The notes below the pieces were generated by a model. The model worked only from the letters and a program-made list of their open reading frames with translations. It did no database searches and was not told the origin of the DNA. The position numbers were made by a program, and so were the translations under genes. Shown piece by piece: positions 34,004 through 42,366 of a DNA stretch of 54,678 bases. Origin of the DNA: Thioglobus_B sp964403565 (lineage in GTDB: Bacteria > Pseudomonadota > Gammaproteobacteria > PS1 > Pseudothioglobaceae); the NCBI GenBank assembly GCA_964403565.1, contig CAYOFV010000004.1, forward strand, positions 1 to 54,678. Direction: 5' to 3'. How positions within the stretch are numbered: position 1 is the stretch's first letter; every line of letters starts with the position of its first letter.

Positions 34004-35725
34004 ATGCAGTACAAACAATTTGTTTCAAGGCTTTTTGTCTATTTAAAGCCACATATTGGCAAACTTATCTTTACTTCAGTAATGATGGTTTTAGCAACTG
34101 CACTTGAAAGTGCGATTCCTGAAATAACTGGACAAATTGTAGACAAATTATTTGTTGATACTAGAGATTCACAAACCTCATTTGTCTATGCGTCAGTATT
34201 ATTTGGCGTTATTGTTTTATCGTCTATTTTTGCTCTAACATCTACCGCTGCAAGCTCATGGGTTTCAAACAAAGTAATCATGGATTTACGCATATCTATG
34301 TTTGCAAAGCTACTTAAACTACCTAAGGCATATTTTGATAAAAATACTACTGGAAGCATCCTTTCAAAATTAACATTTGATGTTGAACAAATTGCAGCAG
34401 CAGCATCTACAATCTGGCTTGATTTTGTTAAGTCATCAATGACTGTAATAATTCTTGTAGGTTATTTATTTTATAAAAATTGGCAGCTATCGTTATCACT
34501 ATTAATTCTTCTACCACTTGTATATCTTGCAGTTAAGCTTTCATCACACAGAATGCGTAACTCATCTACCAAGGTACAAAACTCTATGGGTAGAATGACT
34601 CACTTGCTTGATGAAAATATATCTGGCTCATCACTGGTTAAAATTTACCATGCCCAAGAGCAAGAAACCTCAAAATTTAACAAACTAATTCAAACTGTTC
34701 GTCAACAGCGTTTTAAAGTTGATATGACAGGTGGTTTTAATACTGCATTTGTAAACATTCTAATTGGCCTGTCTCTTGCATCTGTTGTGTATTTTTCTTC
34801 AAACTCATTAAATATGAGTGCTGGTGAATTTTTATCTTACTTTACAGCTATGGGAATGCTAGTAAAACCAGCTAAAAGCTTAGTCAATATCAATAAACCG
34901 TTTCAAACAGCTATGGCTGCTGGGATTAGTGTATTCGGATTAATAGATGAAGAAGAAGAAAAGAATTTTGGCAAAAAGTCTTTACCTATTGCCAAAGGTG
35001 CGATTAAGTTTAACGACGTTTCCTTTGCTTATGATGATGATAAAAACGTATTAAACAAAATCAATCTTAATATTAAACCTGGGGAAACTATAGCTTTAGT
35101 TGGTTCAACTGGAAGTGGAAAAACCACTATTATTCAACTTATAGCAAAATTTTATAATCCAAATAGTGGTTCAATTACTATTGACGATATAAATATTAAT
35201 GAAATTGACATTGACTCTCTACGAGCAAATATTGCTTTTGTCGATCAAAACGTACGTCTTTTTAATGACACAGTTAAAGGCAATATTGCCCTTGGTAAGG
35301 TTGACTCAATGAGTGATGATCATATTAAAAATGCAGCAAAAGTTGCTAATGCCTATGATTTTGTTCAAGGTCTTGATGATGGATTTAATGCTGAAATTGG
35401 AGAAGATGGCACTAAACTTTCTGGTGGGCAAAGACAGCGCTTAGCTATTGCCCGTGCAATTGCTAAAGATAGTCCAATATTAATTTTAGATGAGGCAACA
35501 TCAGCCCTTGACTCAGCCACCGAAAAACAAGTTCAAGCAGCAATTGATGAAATGCAAAAAGATCGTACTACAATCATTATTGCACATCGCCTATCAACAG
35601 TACAAAAAGCCGATAGAATTATTGTACTCAAACAAGGTAATATCATTGAACAAGGATCTCACCAAGAATTGTTAAAGCAAGATGGTGAATATGCAAGCTT
35701 ATACAATCACCAGTTTAAAGACTAG
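34004..35725 (+). CDS. msbA: Lipid A export ABC transporter MsbA
   Basis: A 573-residue half-transporter with an N-terminal six-helix membrane domain and a C-terminal ATPase domain. The NBD has Walker A GSTGSGKTTIIQ (about 368-379), Q-loop FVDQNVRLFND, signature LSGGQRQRLAIARAI (about 475) and Walker B ILILDEATSALD. It flips lipid A-core across the inner membrane. MsbA is the best match by length and ATPase region (RANIAFVDQNVRLFNDTVKGNIALG); other exporters of the same class cannot be excluded. lpxK is not adjacent. The stop lies inside the palindrome AAAGACTAGTCTTT. Confidence 0.87.
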   Translation: MQYKQFVSRLFVYLKPHIGKLIFTSVMMVLATALESAIPEITGQIVDKLFVDTRDSQTSFVYASVLFGVIVLSSIFALTSTAASSWVSNKVIMDLRISMFAKLLKLPKAYFDKNTTGSILSKLTFDVEQIAAAASTIWLDFVKSSMTVIILVGYLFYKNWQLSLSLLILLPLVYLAVKLSSHRMRNSSTKVQNSMGRMTHLLDENISGSSLVKIYHAQEQETSKFNKLIQTVRQQRFKVDMTGGFNTAFVNILIGLSLASVVYFSSNSLNMSAGEFLSYFTAMGMLVKPAKSLVNINKPFQTAMAAGISVFGLIDEEEEKNFGKKSLPIAKGAIKFNDVSFAYDDDKNVLNKINLNIKPGETIALVGSTGSGKTTIIQLIAKFYNPNSGSITIDDININEIDIDSLRANIAFVDQNVRLFNDTVKGNIALGKVDSMSDDHIKNAAKVANAYDFVQGLDDGFNAEIGEDGTKLSGGQRQRLAIARAIAKDSPILILDEATSALDSATEKQVQAAIDEMQKDRTTIIIAHRLSTVQKADRIIVLKQGNIIEQGSHQELLKQDGEYASLYNHQFKD

Positions 35726-35790
35726 TCTTTAATAACTAGCATTTTATGCTCTAACATATCACCCGTAGTATAGCTAATATCTATAAGGCA
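35722..35790 (-). pseudogene. Remnant of a second aldehyde dehydrogenase 3' end
   Basis: On the minus strand these bases translate to about 22 codons ending YTTGDMLEHKMLVIKD-stop, beside the intact gene's YTMRDMLEHKMIVIKN-stop. At the DNA level a 23-bp block starting CATTTTATGCTC is identical at 35740-35762 and 35911-35933. No further homologous codons are evident upstream, so only a tail remains. Its stop overlaps the msbA stop on the opposite strand. It is best explained as debris of a tandem duplication of the adjacent gene. The rest of 35791-35892 contains nothing I can identify. Confidence 0.8.
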
Positions 35791-35892
35791 ATTCCTCACG
35801 CTAGATACCTGTCAATATAATTATCAAATCAATGCGATTGTTAGTATTTTAAGTTCGGGAGGTTTTGCCTTAAAAGAAAGTTGTTTGACTGT

Positions 35893-37275
35893 TTAGTTTT
35901 TTATAACAATCATTTTATGCTCTAACATATCACGCATAGTATAGCCAATACCACCAATACCATAACCAGAGTGTTTGCGCCCTGCAAACGGCATCCAGTC
36001 AACTCTAAAGGTTGTATAGTCGTTAATCATAACTGCCGATGCTTCTAATTTTTTCGCAACATCTGTTGCAAAAGAAATATCATCACTAAAGATTGATGAT
36101 TGGAAAGATACATCTAAACTATTTGCAGCGTTAATTGCATCTTCAATATCTTTGTATCCATAAATACAAACAACAGGGCCAAAAATCTCACTTGTAGATA
36201 CTTTTGAATCCTTAGATGGATTAAGTAGCACTGTAGGCTCATAACTAACATCATTAATACGTTTAGCGCCGGTTATAACTTCAGCACCTTCTGCTATAGC
36301 TTCATTCACCCAAGATTCAATTCTATCAGTCTCTTTAGGCAAAATAAGCGGACCAAGATCAGAACTCTCGTTAATTGCATCACCCACAACTTGATTAGAG
36401 GCAACATCAGAGATTTTTTGCGCCAATTCTTTAGCTCTATTTTCTGGCACATATACACGCTGAACCGATACGCATACTTGGCCTGAATGATACATACTAG
36501 CTTTAACCACACCATTTACAAAAGCATCTTCATCGTGATAAGAATCATAAATAAGCGGAGCCACACCACCGTGTTCAAGTGCACAGCGCGTACCTGGAGC
36601 AAGTTTTGATTTCAAACTCCATCCAACTTTAGCCGAGCCAATAAAGCTAAAAAATGCCACCCGAGAATCAATTACTAATTTTTCAGAATTTTCACGATTT
36701 GTAAGTGCAACCTGCACCCATCCATCTGCAAGTCCTGCCTGTTTAATAAGCTCAGCTAAACGCAATGTAGATAATGGCGTAGTGCTGGCAGGTTTGATAA
36801 TAACAGGGCAGCCTGTAGCAACGGCAGGAATAACTTGATGAATCGCCAAATTAAGCGGATGATTAAATGCACTAACTGCTACCACTACACCAATTGGCTC
36901 CATAATAGTAAACGCCTCTCTACCTGCTCCTGCTGGTGTCATATCCATTGGTACTTCATAGCCTTTAATACTACGAATCTCAGCTATAGCAATACGAATT
37001 CCATCTACTGCTCGAGTTACTTCCACTCTAGCGTCACAAATTGGCTTTCCACCCTCATTGGCAATTAGACGTGAAAATTCTTCATGTTCATTCGCAACCA
37101 AATCAGATAATTTTTGCAAAATACTTATGCGCTCATGAATTGGCAATGCGCCTGATTTATGCAGGGCATCTGCAGTAGATAACATCTGCTCAACTTGAGT
37201 AGCATTATGCATTGGAAGCTCTTTTAATACCTTGCCTGTATATGCTTGCTTAACTTTTAATATTTCACTTTTCAT
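35893..37275 (-). CDS. NAD(P)-dependent aldehyde dehydrogenase
   Basis: A 460-residue ALDH-superfamily enzyme. The cofactor and active-site motifs are visible: GVVVAVSAFNHPLNLAIHQVIPA (about 125-147), IIKPASTTPLS, FIGSAKVGWSL, the general base in ALEHGGVAPLI and the catalytic cysteine in YHSGQVCVSVQRVYV (about 280). EIFGPVVCIYGY follows. The substrate is unknown; the next gene is an acetolactate-synthase-like enzyme on the same strand, so a short catabolic step on a two- to four-carbon aldehyde is possible. A near-perfect hairpin lies in the 52 bp upstream. Confidence 0.88.
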   Translation of the reverse strand: MKSEILKVKQAYTGKVLKELPMHNATQVEQMLSTADALHKSGALPIHERISILQKLSDLVANEHEEFSRLIANEGGKPICDARVEVTRAVDGIRIAIAEIRSIKGYEVPMDMTPAGAGREAFTIMEPIGVVVAVSAFNHPLNLAIHQVIPAVATGCPVIIKPASTTPLSTLRLAELIKQAGLADGWVQVALTNRENSEKLVIDSRVAFFSFIGSAKVGWSLKSKLAPGTRCALEHGGVAPLIYDSYHDEDAFVNGVVKASMYHSGQVCVSVQRVYVPENRAKELAQKISDVASNQVVGDAINESSDLGPLILPKETDRIESWVNEAIAEGAEVITGAKRINDVSYEPTVLLNPSKDSKVSTSEIFGPVVCIYGYKDIEDAINAANSLDVSFQSSIFSDDISFATDVAKKLEASAVMINDYTTFRVDWMPFAGRKHSGYGIGGIGYTMRDMLEHKMIVIKN

Positions 37276-37294
37276 ATCAACATCTTGTTATTTA

Positions 37295-37321
37295 AATTCA
37301 GCAAGCCTTGCTTGCTGAATT
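37295..37321 (-). terminator. Hairpin between the two carbon-metabolism genes
   Basis: AATTCAGCAAGC and GCTTGCTGAATT form a perfect 12-bp stem with a 3-nt loop, 7 bp after the stop of the upstream acetolactate-synthase-like gene. On the minus strand it is followed only by TAAATAAC, so the T tract is weak. It may terminate poorly or protect the mRNA 3' end. Confidence 0.5.
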
Positions 37322-37327
37322 ATTATA

Positions 37328-38965
37328 TTAATTATCAAATTGCTTTAAGTCGTCAAGCAATGTTTTGGTATTTTGTGAATAATCAATTGGCAGATCAACA
37401 ACATGCACTCCACCATCATCAAAAGCTTTATTTAAAGTTGGAATAAGATTATCACTTGACGCTATTCTATGCCCATTTGCGCCATAACTTTGAGCATATT
37501 TAACAAAATCAGGATTGTTAAAATCAAGTGAAAAATCTGGCAATTGTTGTGCAGCTTGCTTCCACTTAATCATGCCATAACCACTATCATTAAAAATCAG
37601 CACTACTAAGTTCAAGTTCAAACGAGTAGCTGTTTCCAACTCCTGAGAATTCATCATAAACCCACCATCACCACATACTGCAAGCACGCGTTTTTTCGGA
37701 TACATTAGGCTACAAGCTATGGCCACAGGCAAGCCTGCTCCCATTGTTGCTAATGCATTATCCAGTAGCAGTGTATTTGGTCCACGCGTATGATAATGAC
37801 GTGCAAACCATAATTTAAACATACCATTATCTAGAGAAACAATATCCTCAGAGTCCATCACTTTACGTACATCTGCCACTACTCTTTGTGGCAACATTGG
37901 AAACGAAGGGTCCTCATCCAGAGAATGAATAGCAATCCTTGTGCGCTCACGAATCTCATCAACCCACTCAGTGTTGCAATTAACACATCCGGATAACTCA
38001 TCAGTTAACCTAGATATTGTGTCACAAATATTACCAACTACCTCTACTTGAGGATAATAAATATCTTTAATCTGTGCCGAGTGGAAATTAACATGAATCA
38101 CTTGCTGCTCATCGCCCTTCATAATAAACGGCGGTTTTTCAACCATGTCATGCCCAACATTAATAATTAAATCAGCCTTTTTAATGGCTTCATGTACATA
38201 GTCTTTTGAAGAAAAGGCTGCTGTACCAATAAATTTATCAACATTGCCACTAAGTGCACCCTTGCCCATTTGTGTATTAAAAAATAAAATTTCTGTCTTA
38301 TTCAAAAACTTTGACAAAGGCTCACGAATACGCTTTCTATTAGCACCAGCCCCAACAAGTAGTAGCGGTCTTTTGGCCTGCTGAATAACACTAGCTGCTT
38401 TTTTAATAGCCTTATCTGTAGCAAACTGTCTGTGAATTGTTTGTCGAGGAAAAACACTACTATCTTCAACCTCCTCTCTAGCCACATCTTCTGGCAATTC
38501 AAGATGCACTGCACCCGGACGCTCTTCTTCGGCAATACGAAAAGCACCACGTACTAAAGCGGGAATTTGCCTGCCATAAACTATCTGATCAGAGTCTTTC
38601 ACCAATGGCTCCATCATTCTAACAATATCAAGAATTTGGAATTTACCCTGCAAACCTGCTTTGATAGGCTTTTGTCCGGTAATAACCACCATTGGCATAC
38701 CGCCAAGTTGTGCATAAGCAATCGCAGTAACAAGATTTGTAGCGCCAGGCCCAAGCGTAGCTAAACAGACTCCAGCCTTACCTGTAAGACGACCATAAGT
38801 GGCAGCCATAAATGCTGCAGCTTGCTCATGACGCGTAAGGATAAATTTAATAGATGAGTTTCTAAGTGAATCAAGAAGATCAAGATTTTCTTCACCCGGG
38901 ATGCCAAATATATATTCAACACCTTCATTTTCTAATGCTTTTACAAATAGATCCGATGCTTTCAT
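37328..38965 (-). CDS. Thiamin-diphosphate enzyme, acetolactate-synthase (AlsS) type
   Basis: A 545-residue TPP-dependent enzyme. The N-terminal PYR domain contains FGIPGEENLDLLDSL and the catalytic glutamate in LTRHEQAAAFMA. The central domain covers about 190-330. The C-terminal PP domain has the TPP-binding motif GDGGFMMNSQELETA with N in IFNDSGYGMIK. It is closest in feel to catabolic acetolactate synthases; there is no ilvH small subunit next door. Relatives such as sulfoacetaldehyde acetyltransferase are longer, so less likely. It sits in a run with aldehyde dehydrogenase, TrpD-like and Rieske genes. Its ribosome-binding site lies inside a hairpin. Confidence 0.82.
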   Translation of the reverse strand: MKASDLFVKALENEGVEYIFGIPGEENLDLLDSLRNSSIKFILTRHEQAAAFMAATYGRLTGKAGVCLATLGPGATNLVTAIAYAQLGGMPMVVITGQKPIKAGLQGKFQILDIVRMMEPLVKDSDQIVYGRQIPALVRGAFRIAEEERPGAVHLELPEDVAREEVEDSSVFPRQTIHRQFATDKAIKKAASVIQQAKRPLLLVGAGANRKRIREPLSKFLNKTEILFFNTQMGKGALSGNVDKFIGTAAFSSKDYVHEAIKKADLIINVGHDMVEKPPFIMKGDEQQVIHVNFHSAQIKDIYYPQVEVVGNICDTISRLTDELSGCVNCNTEWVDEIRERTRIAIHSLDEDPSFPMLPQRVVADVRKVMDSEDIVSLDNGMFKLWFARHYHTRGPNTLLLDNALATMGAGLPVAIACSLMYPKKRVLAVCGDGGFMMNSQELETATRLNLNLVVLIFNDSGYGMIKWKQAAQQLPDFSLDFNNPDFVKYAQSYGANGHRIASSDNLIPTLNKAFDDGGVHVVDLPIDYSQNTKTLLDDLKQFDN

Positions 38966-38970
38966 ATTCC

Positions 38971-39000
38971 CCCTTAAAAAATAATATTTATTTTTTAGGG
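38971..39000 (-). promoter_or_regulatory. Hairpin containing the ribosome-binding site of the AlsS-type gene
   Basis: CCCTTAAAAAATAA (with one bulged T) pairs with TTATTTTTTAGGG. On the minus strand the right-hand arm carries AAGGGG, the apparent Shine-Dalgarno sequence 6-8 bp before the ATG at 38965. Folding would occlude it, which could restrict translation. The low GC content makes the stem weak. Confidence 0.4.
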
Positions 39001-39026
39001 CTAGAATACCATATTTTTTATTTGTG

Positions 39027-40091
39027 TTATTTTAATCTAGATAATACTTTACCGCTATCTAGCACTGCTCTTACCGTATCAGCAGCATCTTCTAATTTAG
39101 CAACTTTTTTAGTATGCCACAACACCAATGAAGCAGATAAAACTAAACCATCATAAAACATACCTTTTTCACCAGATAGTGCTGCCTTGCCCAGCTTAAC
39201 AGTGTGGCTAGCAAGCTCATCAATATTGTTATGTACATCCATATCACCTGGGAATGAAATTGCACGCAGATCTTGCTCTATACCTAAAGCTGATGGCTCA
39301 ATATCAACTTGGTCAAGCTCCTGCTCTCCTGCATAAGAAATCATCAAGCCTTTTTGTCTAAGCGATGGAATAACCCCACCTTCAACCCCGCGAACCAGTA
39401 GTGCTGTCTCCATACCCGAGGCTCTTACCAAAGAGGCATATTTAGGTGGATAAGGCTTATGTACATAGCCTAAAACACTATGAGTTGTTCTACCTCTAAG
39501 AGGAGTTATTAAAGTCTCTACAGTATTAATAACTGTACGTTTAATTATGCGATCTCTAAGTGGCACAAGGTCATGCAGACCCTTACAATAACTTGCCTGG
39601 TCAATATAACTCCAGCCAATTGACTTATCTTCTAATCTAATTTTAGCTTCAAGAGTTGAATGATCAACACTTAAACCTAATTTTTCTACAATATGTCTGT
39701 GCGTAAGACCAAACTTAGGGCTAACACTATTTAACCCATGAATTACACTTGGCAGTCCTAATTCTGCCAACACTGCTGGCAGGAAAGTAGAAATTGGAAT
39801 TGATCTATTGTATCCACTATACGGATCACCCAAATCTACCAGCTCATCAACATCTACTTGCTGTTTGTCGCTCTGTGCTAATATTGCAGCAAGAATTCCT
39901 TCGTTTTCTTCACGAGTTTCACGCTTCATTCTAAGAGCGATAAAAAATACTGCAGCTTGTACATCATCAATCTCGCCTTTTAAGATTGCCTGCATTCCAT
40001 CTCTTGCCTCTTCAAAATCAAGATCCTTACTTAGTTCAGGACCTGTAGCAATTCTTTGAATAATTGATTTCATTAATTCTTGTGAATTCAT
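39027..40091 (-). CDS. Divergent TrpD-family (glycosyltransferase family 3) protein
   Basis: A 354-residue protein with the N-terminal helical domain of the anthranilate phosphoribosyltransferase family (DFEEARDGMQAILKGEIDDVQAAVFFIALRMK). The GTGGD motif that binds PRPP in true TrpD is replaced by LGDPYSGYNRSIPIST, and the KHGNRSVSS loop becomes IHGLNSVSPKFG. Hence it is unlikely to make phosphoribosylanthranilate. TrpD2/YbiB-type proteins are similarly degenerate and some bind nucleic acids. Adjacent is a Rieske protein 4 bp upstream, suggesting they act together. Function unknown. Confidence 0.72.
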   Translation of the reverse strand: MNSQELMKSIIQRIATGPELSKDLDFEEARDGMQAILKGEIDDVQAAVFFIALRMKRETREENEGILAAILAQSDKQQVDVDELVDLGDPYSGYNRSIPISTFLPAVLAELGLPSVIHGLNSVSPKFGLTHRHIVEKLGLSVDHSTLEAKIRLEDKSIGWSYIDQASYCKGLHDLVPLRDRIIKRTVINTVETLITPLRGRTTHSVLGYVHKPYPPKYASLVRASGMETALLVRGVEGGVIPSLRQKGLMISYAGEQELDQVDIEPSALGIEQDLRAISFPGDMDVHNNIDELASHTVKLGKAALSGEKGMFYDGLVLSASLVLWHTKKVAKLEDAADTVRAVLDSGKVLSRLK

Positions 40092-40094
40092 CTT

Positions 40095-40391
40095 TTATAC
40101 CTTTATATAAATTCCATCATCTCTTTTTTCAACTGGAAACACTTGCATATTATCTACATCAATATCTGAACTTTCACCAGTTGCCAAATCAAAACTAAAC
40201 CCGTGCAATGAGCAAACTATACGGCCGTCTTTTAAACAACCTAGGGTAAGCTCAATATCCTCATGCGGACAGCGATTTTCTCCGCAGTAAAGCTTAGAGT
40301 TGTCATAGCTAATAAACAGCTTTTTACCGTCTATCTCAAACTTAGACATTGTCCCCTGTTTTGGCGCAGAGTCTAGTACCTTAGTCCACAT
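40095..40391 (-). CDS. Rieske-type [2Fe-2S] protein
   Basis: A 98-residue soluble Rieske protein with the two cluster motifs C-P-H at 41-43 and C-S-L-H at 60-63 (C41, H43, C60, H63). There is no membrane anchor or signal peptide. It could be a ferredoxin of a Rieske oxygenase, or a NirD-like small subunit; no oxygenase or nirB gene is nearby. It is the probable electron carrier of its operon with the TrpD-like gene, 4 bp downstream. Confidence 0.83.
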   Translation of the reverse strand: MWTKVLDSAPKQGTMSKFEIDGKKLFISYDNSKLYCGENRCPHEDIELTLGCLKDGRIVCSLHGFSFDLATGESSDIDVDNMQVFPVEKRDDGIYIKV

Positions 40392-40403
40392 AAATTTTAA
40401 GAA

Positions 40404-41009
40404 TTAAAACCAACTCCAAATAGAATTACTGTCTAATTGCGCCCTACATTGGTTTAGTTGATTTTTATAACGTTTAGCATTACGCTTAACTGCATCAGCT
40501 GCTTTTAACAGCCAAGCCTTAGAATTGTAGCTTTTTCTATTAAAACCACCATGACCTTCATGATATGCTAGATATTGGTTATACGCATCACTCTTGGAAA
40601 TTCCCGATTGAGAATTTGACTTAGATATATACCAACCAACAAAATCTGCAGCATCGGCAAAATCATCACGATCGGCGTCTTTATTGCCGCTATCTTGCTT
40701 GTACCAATCCCAAGTATTGTCAACAACTTGTGCATAACCATAAGCTGAAGTTGGTCTAAACCAAGGAACTACACCAAAAAGCTTTTCCCTTGGTGGTTTA
40801 GCATCAGACTGAAAATGCGACTCTTGATAAATAATGGCAAGCTGCACATGTGCAGGAGCGCCATATTTTTTCTCACTCGCACGAATAGCTTTATACCAAC
40901 TAACCTCTTCATCCATTAAGTTGCAGATATTACTAACTGTAACTGCAGGAGTTGAAAAACATCCTGCTAAAAATAAAGACAAAAACGCAATTGTTAAAAG
41001 CTTTTTCAT
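40404..41009 (-). CDS. Lytic-transglycosylase-like (SLT) lipoprotein
   Basis: A 201-residue protein with a lipobox LFLAGC (C17), so it should be lipid-anchored. The mature part starts with an SLT-like fold: APAHVQLAIIYQESHFQSDAKPP contains the catalytic Glu, followed by SAYGYAQVVDNTWDWYK and the NQYLAYHEGHGGFNRKSY segment. It would cleave peptidoglycan glycan strands. It follows the cold-shock-type gene with its start codon touching the stop of that gene. Which transglycosylase subfamily it belongs to I cannot tell. Confidence 0.8.
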   Translation of the reverse strand: MKKLLTIAFLSLFLAGCFSTPAVTVSNICNLMDEEVSWYKAIRASEKKYGAPAHVQLAIIYQESHFQSDAKPPREKLFGVVPWFRPTSAYGYAQVVDNTWDWYKQDSGNKDADRDDFADAADFVGWYISKSNSQSGISKSDAYNQYLAYHEGHGGFNRKSYNSKAWLLKAADAVKRNAKRYKNQLNQCRAQLDSNSIWSWF

Positions 41010-41329
41010 TAACCTAAGAATACTTTATATCCAATAATAATCTGAGTAAAGAACAAAATAATAAACATTGCCTTAATCGATCCATCAGAAAGGCTACTAT
41101 CTCCATTGCCAGATTTTTTAACCTTAGATCCTTCAATTGATACATTAACCGCAACCAGACCTTTTTCTGATTTTTCAGCATCAAACACCACTCGAGTATC
41201 TGCTTTTAATCTTGATTTGTTATAAATATTTTTTTGATGTACAAAGTATTTATTACCATCATCTCCAGTAATAAAACCATACCCTTTAGTGCCAAACTGC
41301 GCCACCACTCCTTTTACTTGATTTGCCAT
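41009..41329 (-). CDS. Cold-shock domain protein with C-terminal membrane helix
   Basis: The ATG at 41329 is preferred to an upstream in-frame codon (41416) because it follows GAGGGAG and the upstream region is the end of the methyltransferase gene. The 106-residue product has a CspA-like fold in its first 65 residues (GVVAQFGTKGYGFITGDDGNKYFVHQ, RNP-1 and RNP-2 type motifs) and a C-terminal hydrophobic helix (MFIILFFTQIIIGYKVFL). This CSD-plus-membrane arrangement resembles DUF1294-type proteins but is shorter. Membrane-tethered RNA binding is the inferred role. Confidence 0.75.
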   Translation of the reverse strand: MANQVKGVVAQFGTKGYGFITGDDGNKYFVHQKNIYNKSRLKADTRVVFDAEKSEKGLVAVNVSIEGSKVKKSGNGDSSLSDGSIKAMFIILFFTQIIIGYKVFLG

Positions 41330-41339
41330 TTTTCTCCCT

Positions 41340-41981
41340 CTATTTTTTTTGCAAACAATATGTTGCTTTTTCAATATACTCAGCACCTGCGTGCTGAAAT
41401 TTTGGCTCATTTTCAATATCGTTAATACACTCTAATAATTGATATTCAAAGCCATTAAAAAGCTTACCAACCTCTGCCTTATTTACAGCAAATGGTGGCC
41501 CGCTTAATTTATCTTGCGGATAGTTTAATGTAAGTAACAACACCCGACAAGCCATTGGTATTATAGAATATAAATGCTTAACATATTTTGCTCTTAAATC
41601 CGACTCTAGAGCAACTAGTGAAGCTCTGTCATACACTGCGCCAATATTAGATAGGTGCTTAGACTCCAAATCAAAATAATCACCACAATATATAACTATA
41701 TTTTTTGCAGTATAGATTTTAAATTTCCCTACAATCTCAACCCTATACTTAAGATTATTTTCAACAAAAAACTGCTCAACCGCCATAGAGCTCAACTCCA
41801 CGCCAATAACACTTACACCCTTGTCTAGAAAAAAAAGTATATCAGCACTTTTTCCACATAAAGGTACAAATACACTATTAGCCGAATCAATACACGAGTA
41901 AAACTTCACCAGCCTAGAGTTAACAACATCTCTATGCCAGCCAATTTTCCCATCTTCCCAGCGTTTAATCCAGTTTGTCAT
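41340..41981 (-). CDS. tpm: Thiopurine S-methyltransferase family protein
   Basis: A 213-residue SAM-dependent methyltransferase of the TPMT family. WIKRWEDGKIGWHRDVVNSRLVKFY, VFVPLCGKSADILFFLDKGVSVIGVELSSMAVEQFF and YDRASLVAL are the family hallmarks. Bacterial members methylate thiopurines and also detoxify selenium and tellurium oxyanions; the native substrate is uncertain. It is the first gene of the minus-strand run and is divergent from tatA. The reduced cysteine content of the active loop is normal. Confidence 0.88.
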   Translation of the reverse strand: MTNWIKRWEDGKIGWHRDVVNSRLVKFYSCIDSANSVFVPLCGKSADILFFLDKGVSVIGVELSSMAVEQFFVENNLKYRVEIVGKFKIYTAKNIVIYCGDYFDLESKHLSNIGAVYDRASLVALESDLRAKYVKHLYSIIPMACRVLLLTLNYPQDKLSGPPFAVNKAEVGKLFNGFEYQLLECINDIENEPKFQHAGAEYIEKATYCLQKK

Positions 41982-42037
41982 AAATTATACAACCAATAAA
42001 AAATATCATTATTTTAACAACTATATAACAATTAATT

Positions 42038-42049
42038 AACCTATGTTAT
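42038..42049. promoter_or_regulatory. AACATARGTT motif in the tpm-tatA divergent region
   Basis: AACCTATGTTAT reads ATAACATAGGTT on the other strand. The same core recurs at 46179 (before fccA), 52449 (before napA) and 54483 (before napD). It lies 56 bp from the tpm start and about 95 bp from the tatA start. The rest of 41982-42142 is AT-rich with no other feature I can defend. Confidence 0.35.
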
Positions 42050-42142
42050 ATATCCTACAAACCCTTATAAAATAAGCTCCACAGCAATATTTTATCTTGT
42101 TAAAATCATTAGAAATTTTACAATTATTGTGGGGATAAAACT

Positions 42143-42322
42143 ATGATGCCAGGACCATTTGAATTAATAATTATTCTTGTTATTGTTTTGCTTATTTTTG
42201 GTGGAAAAAGACTTAAAAATATCGGCGGCGATCTAGGTGGGGCTATTAAGGGTTTTAAAAAATCAATGAGTGACGAAGAGAACTCAGATACTACAAAATC
42301 CATCGCCAAAGACAAAGCCTAA
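42143..42322 (+). CDS. tatA: Twin-arginine translocase protein TatA
   Basis: A 59-residue protein, below the usual size filter for gene finding. It starts MMPGPFELIIILVIVLLIFG: a short N-terminal helix (about 5-20) then the amphipathic GGKRLKNIGGDLGGAIKGFKKSM (21-43) and an acidic tail (SDEENSDTT). This is the TatA/E architecture. GGGGA precedes the start by 7 bp. Either of two adjacent ATG codons can initiate. It exports folded redox proteins; NapA, NapG, FccB and SoxY in this window carry RR leaders. No tatB or tatC is adjacent. Confidence 0.92.
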   Translation: MMPGPFELIIILVIVLLIFGGKRLKNIGGDLGGAIKGFKKSMSDEENSDTTKSIAKDKA

Positions 42323-42366
42323 GCTAAAACACAATTTAAAAAACCTTACTGTCCTGCAATCAAATT

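Noticed and set aside
41330..41416. Longer version of the cold-shock gene starting at 41416
   Set aside because: The extra 29 residues overlap the end of tpm and do not resemble a CSD start.
42124..42315. Minus-strand ORF opposite tatA
   Set aside because: It is the antisense shadow of tatA, which has a clear TatA sequence and Shine-Dalgarno.
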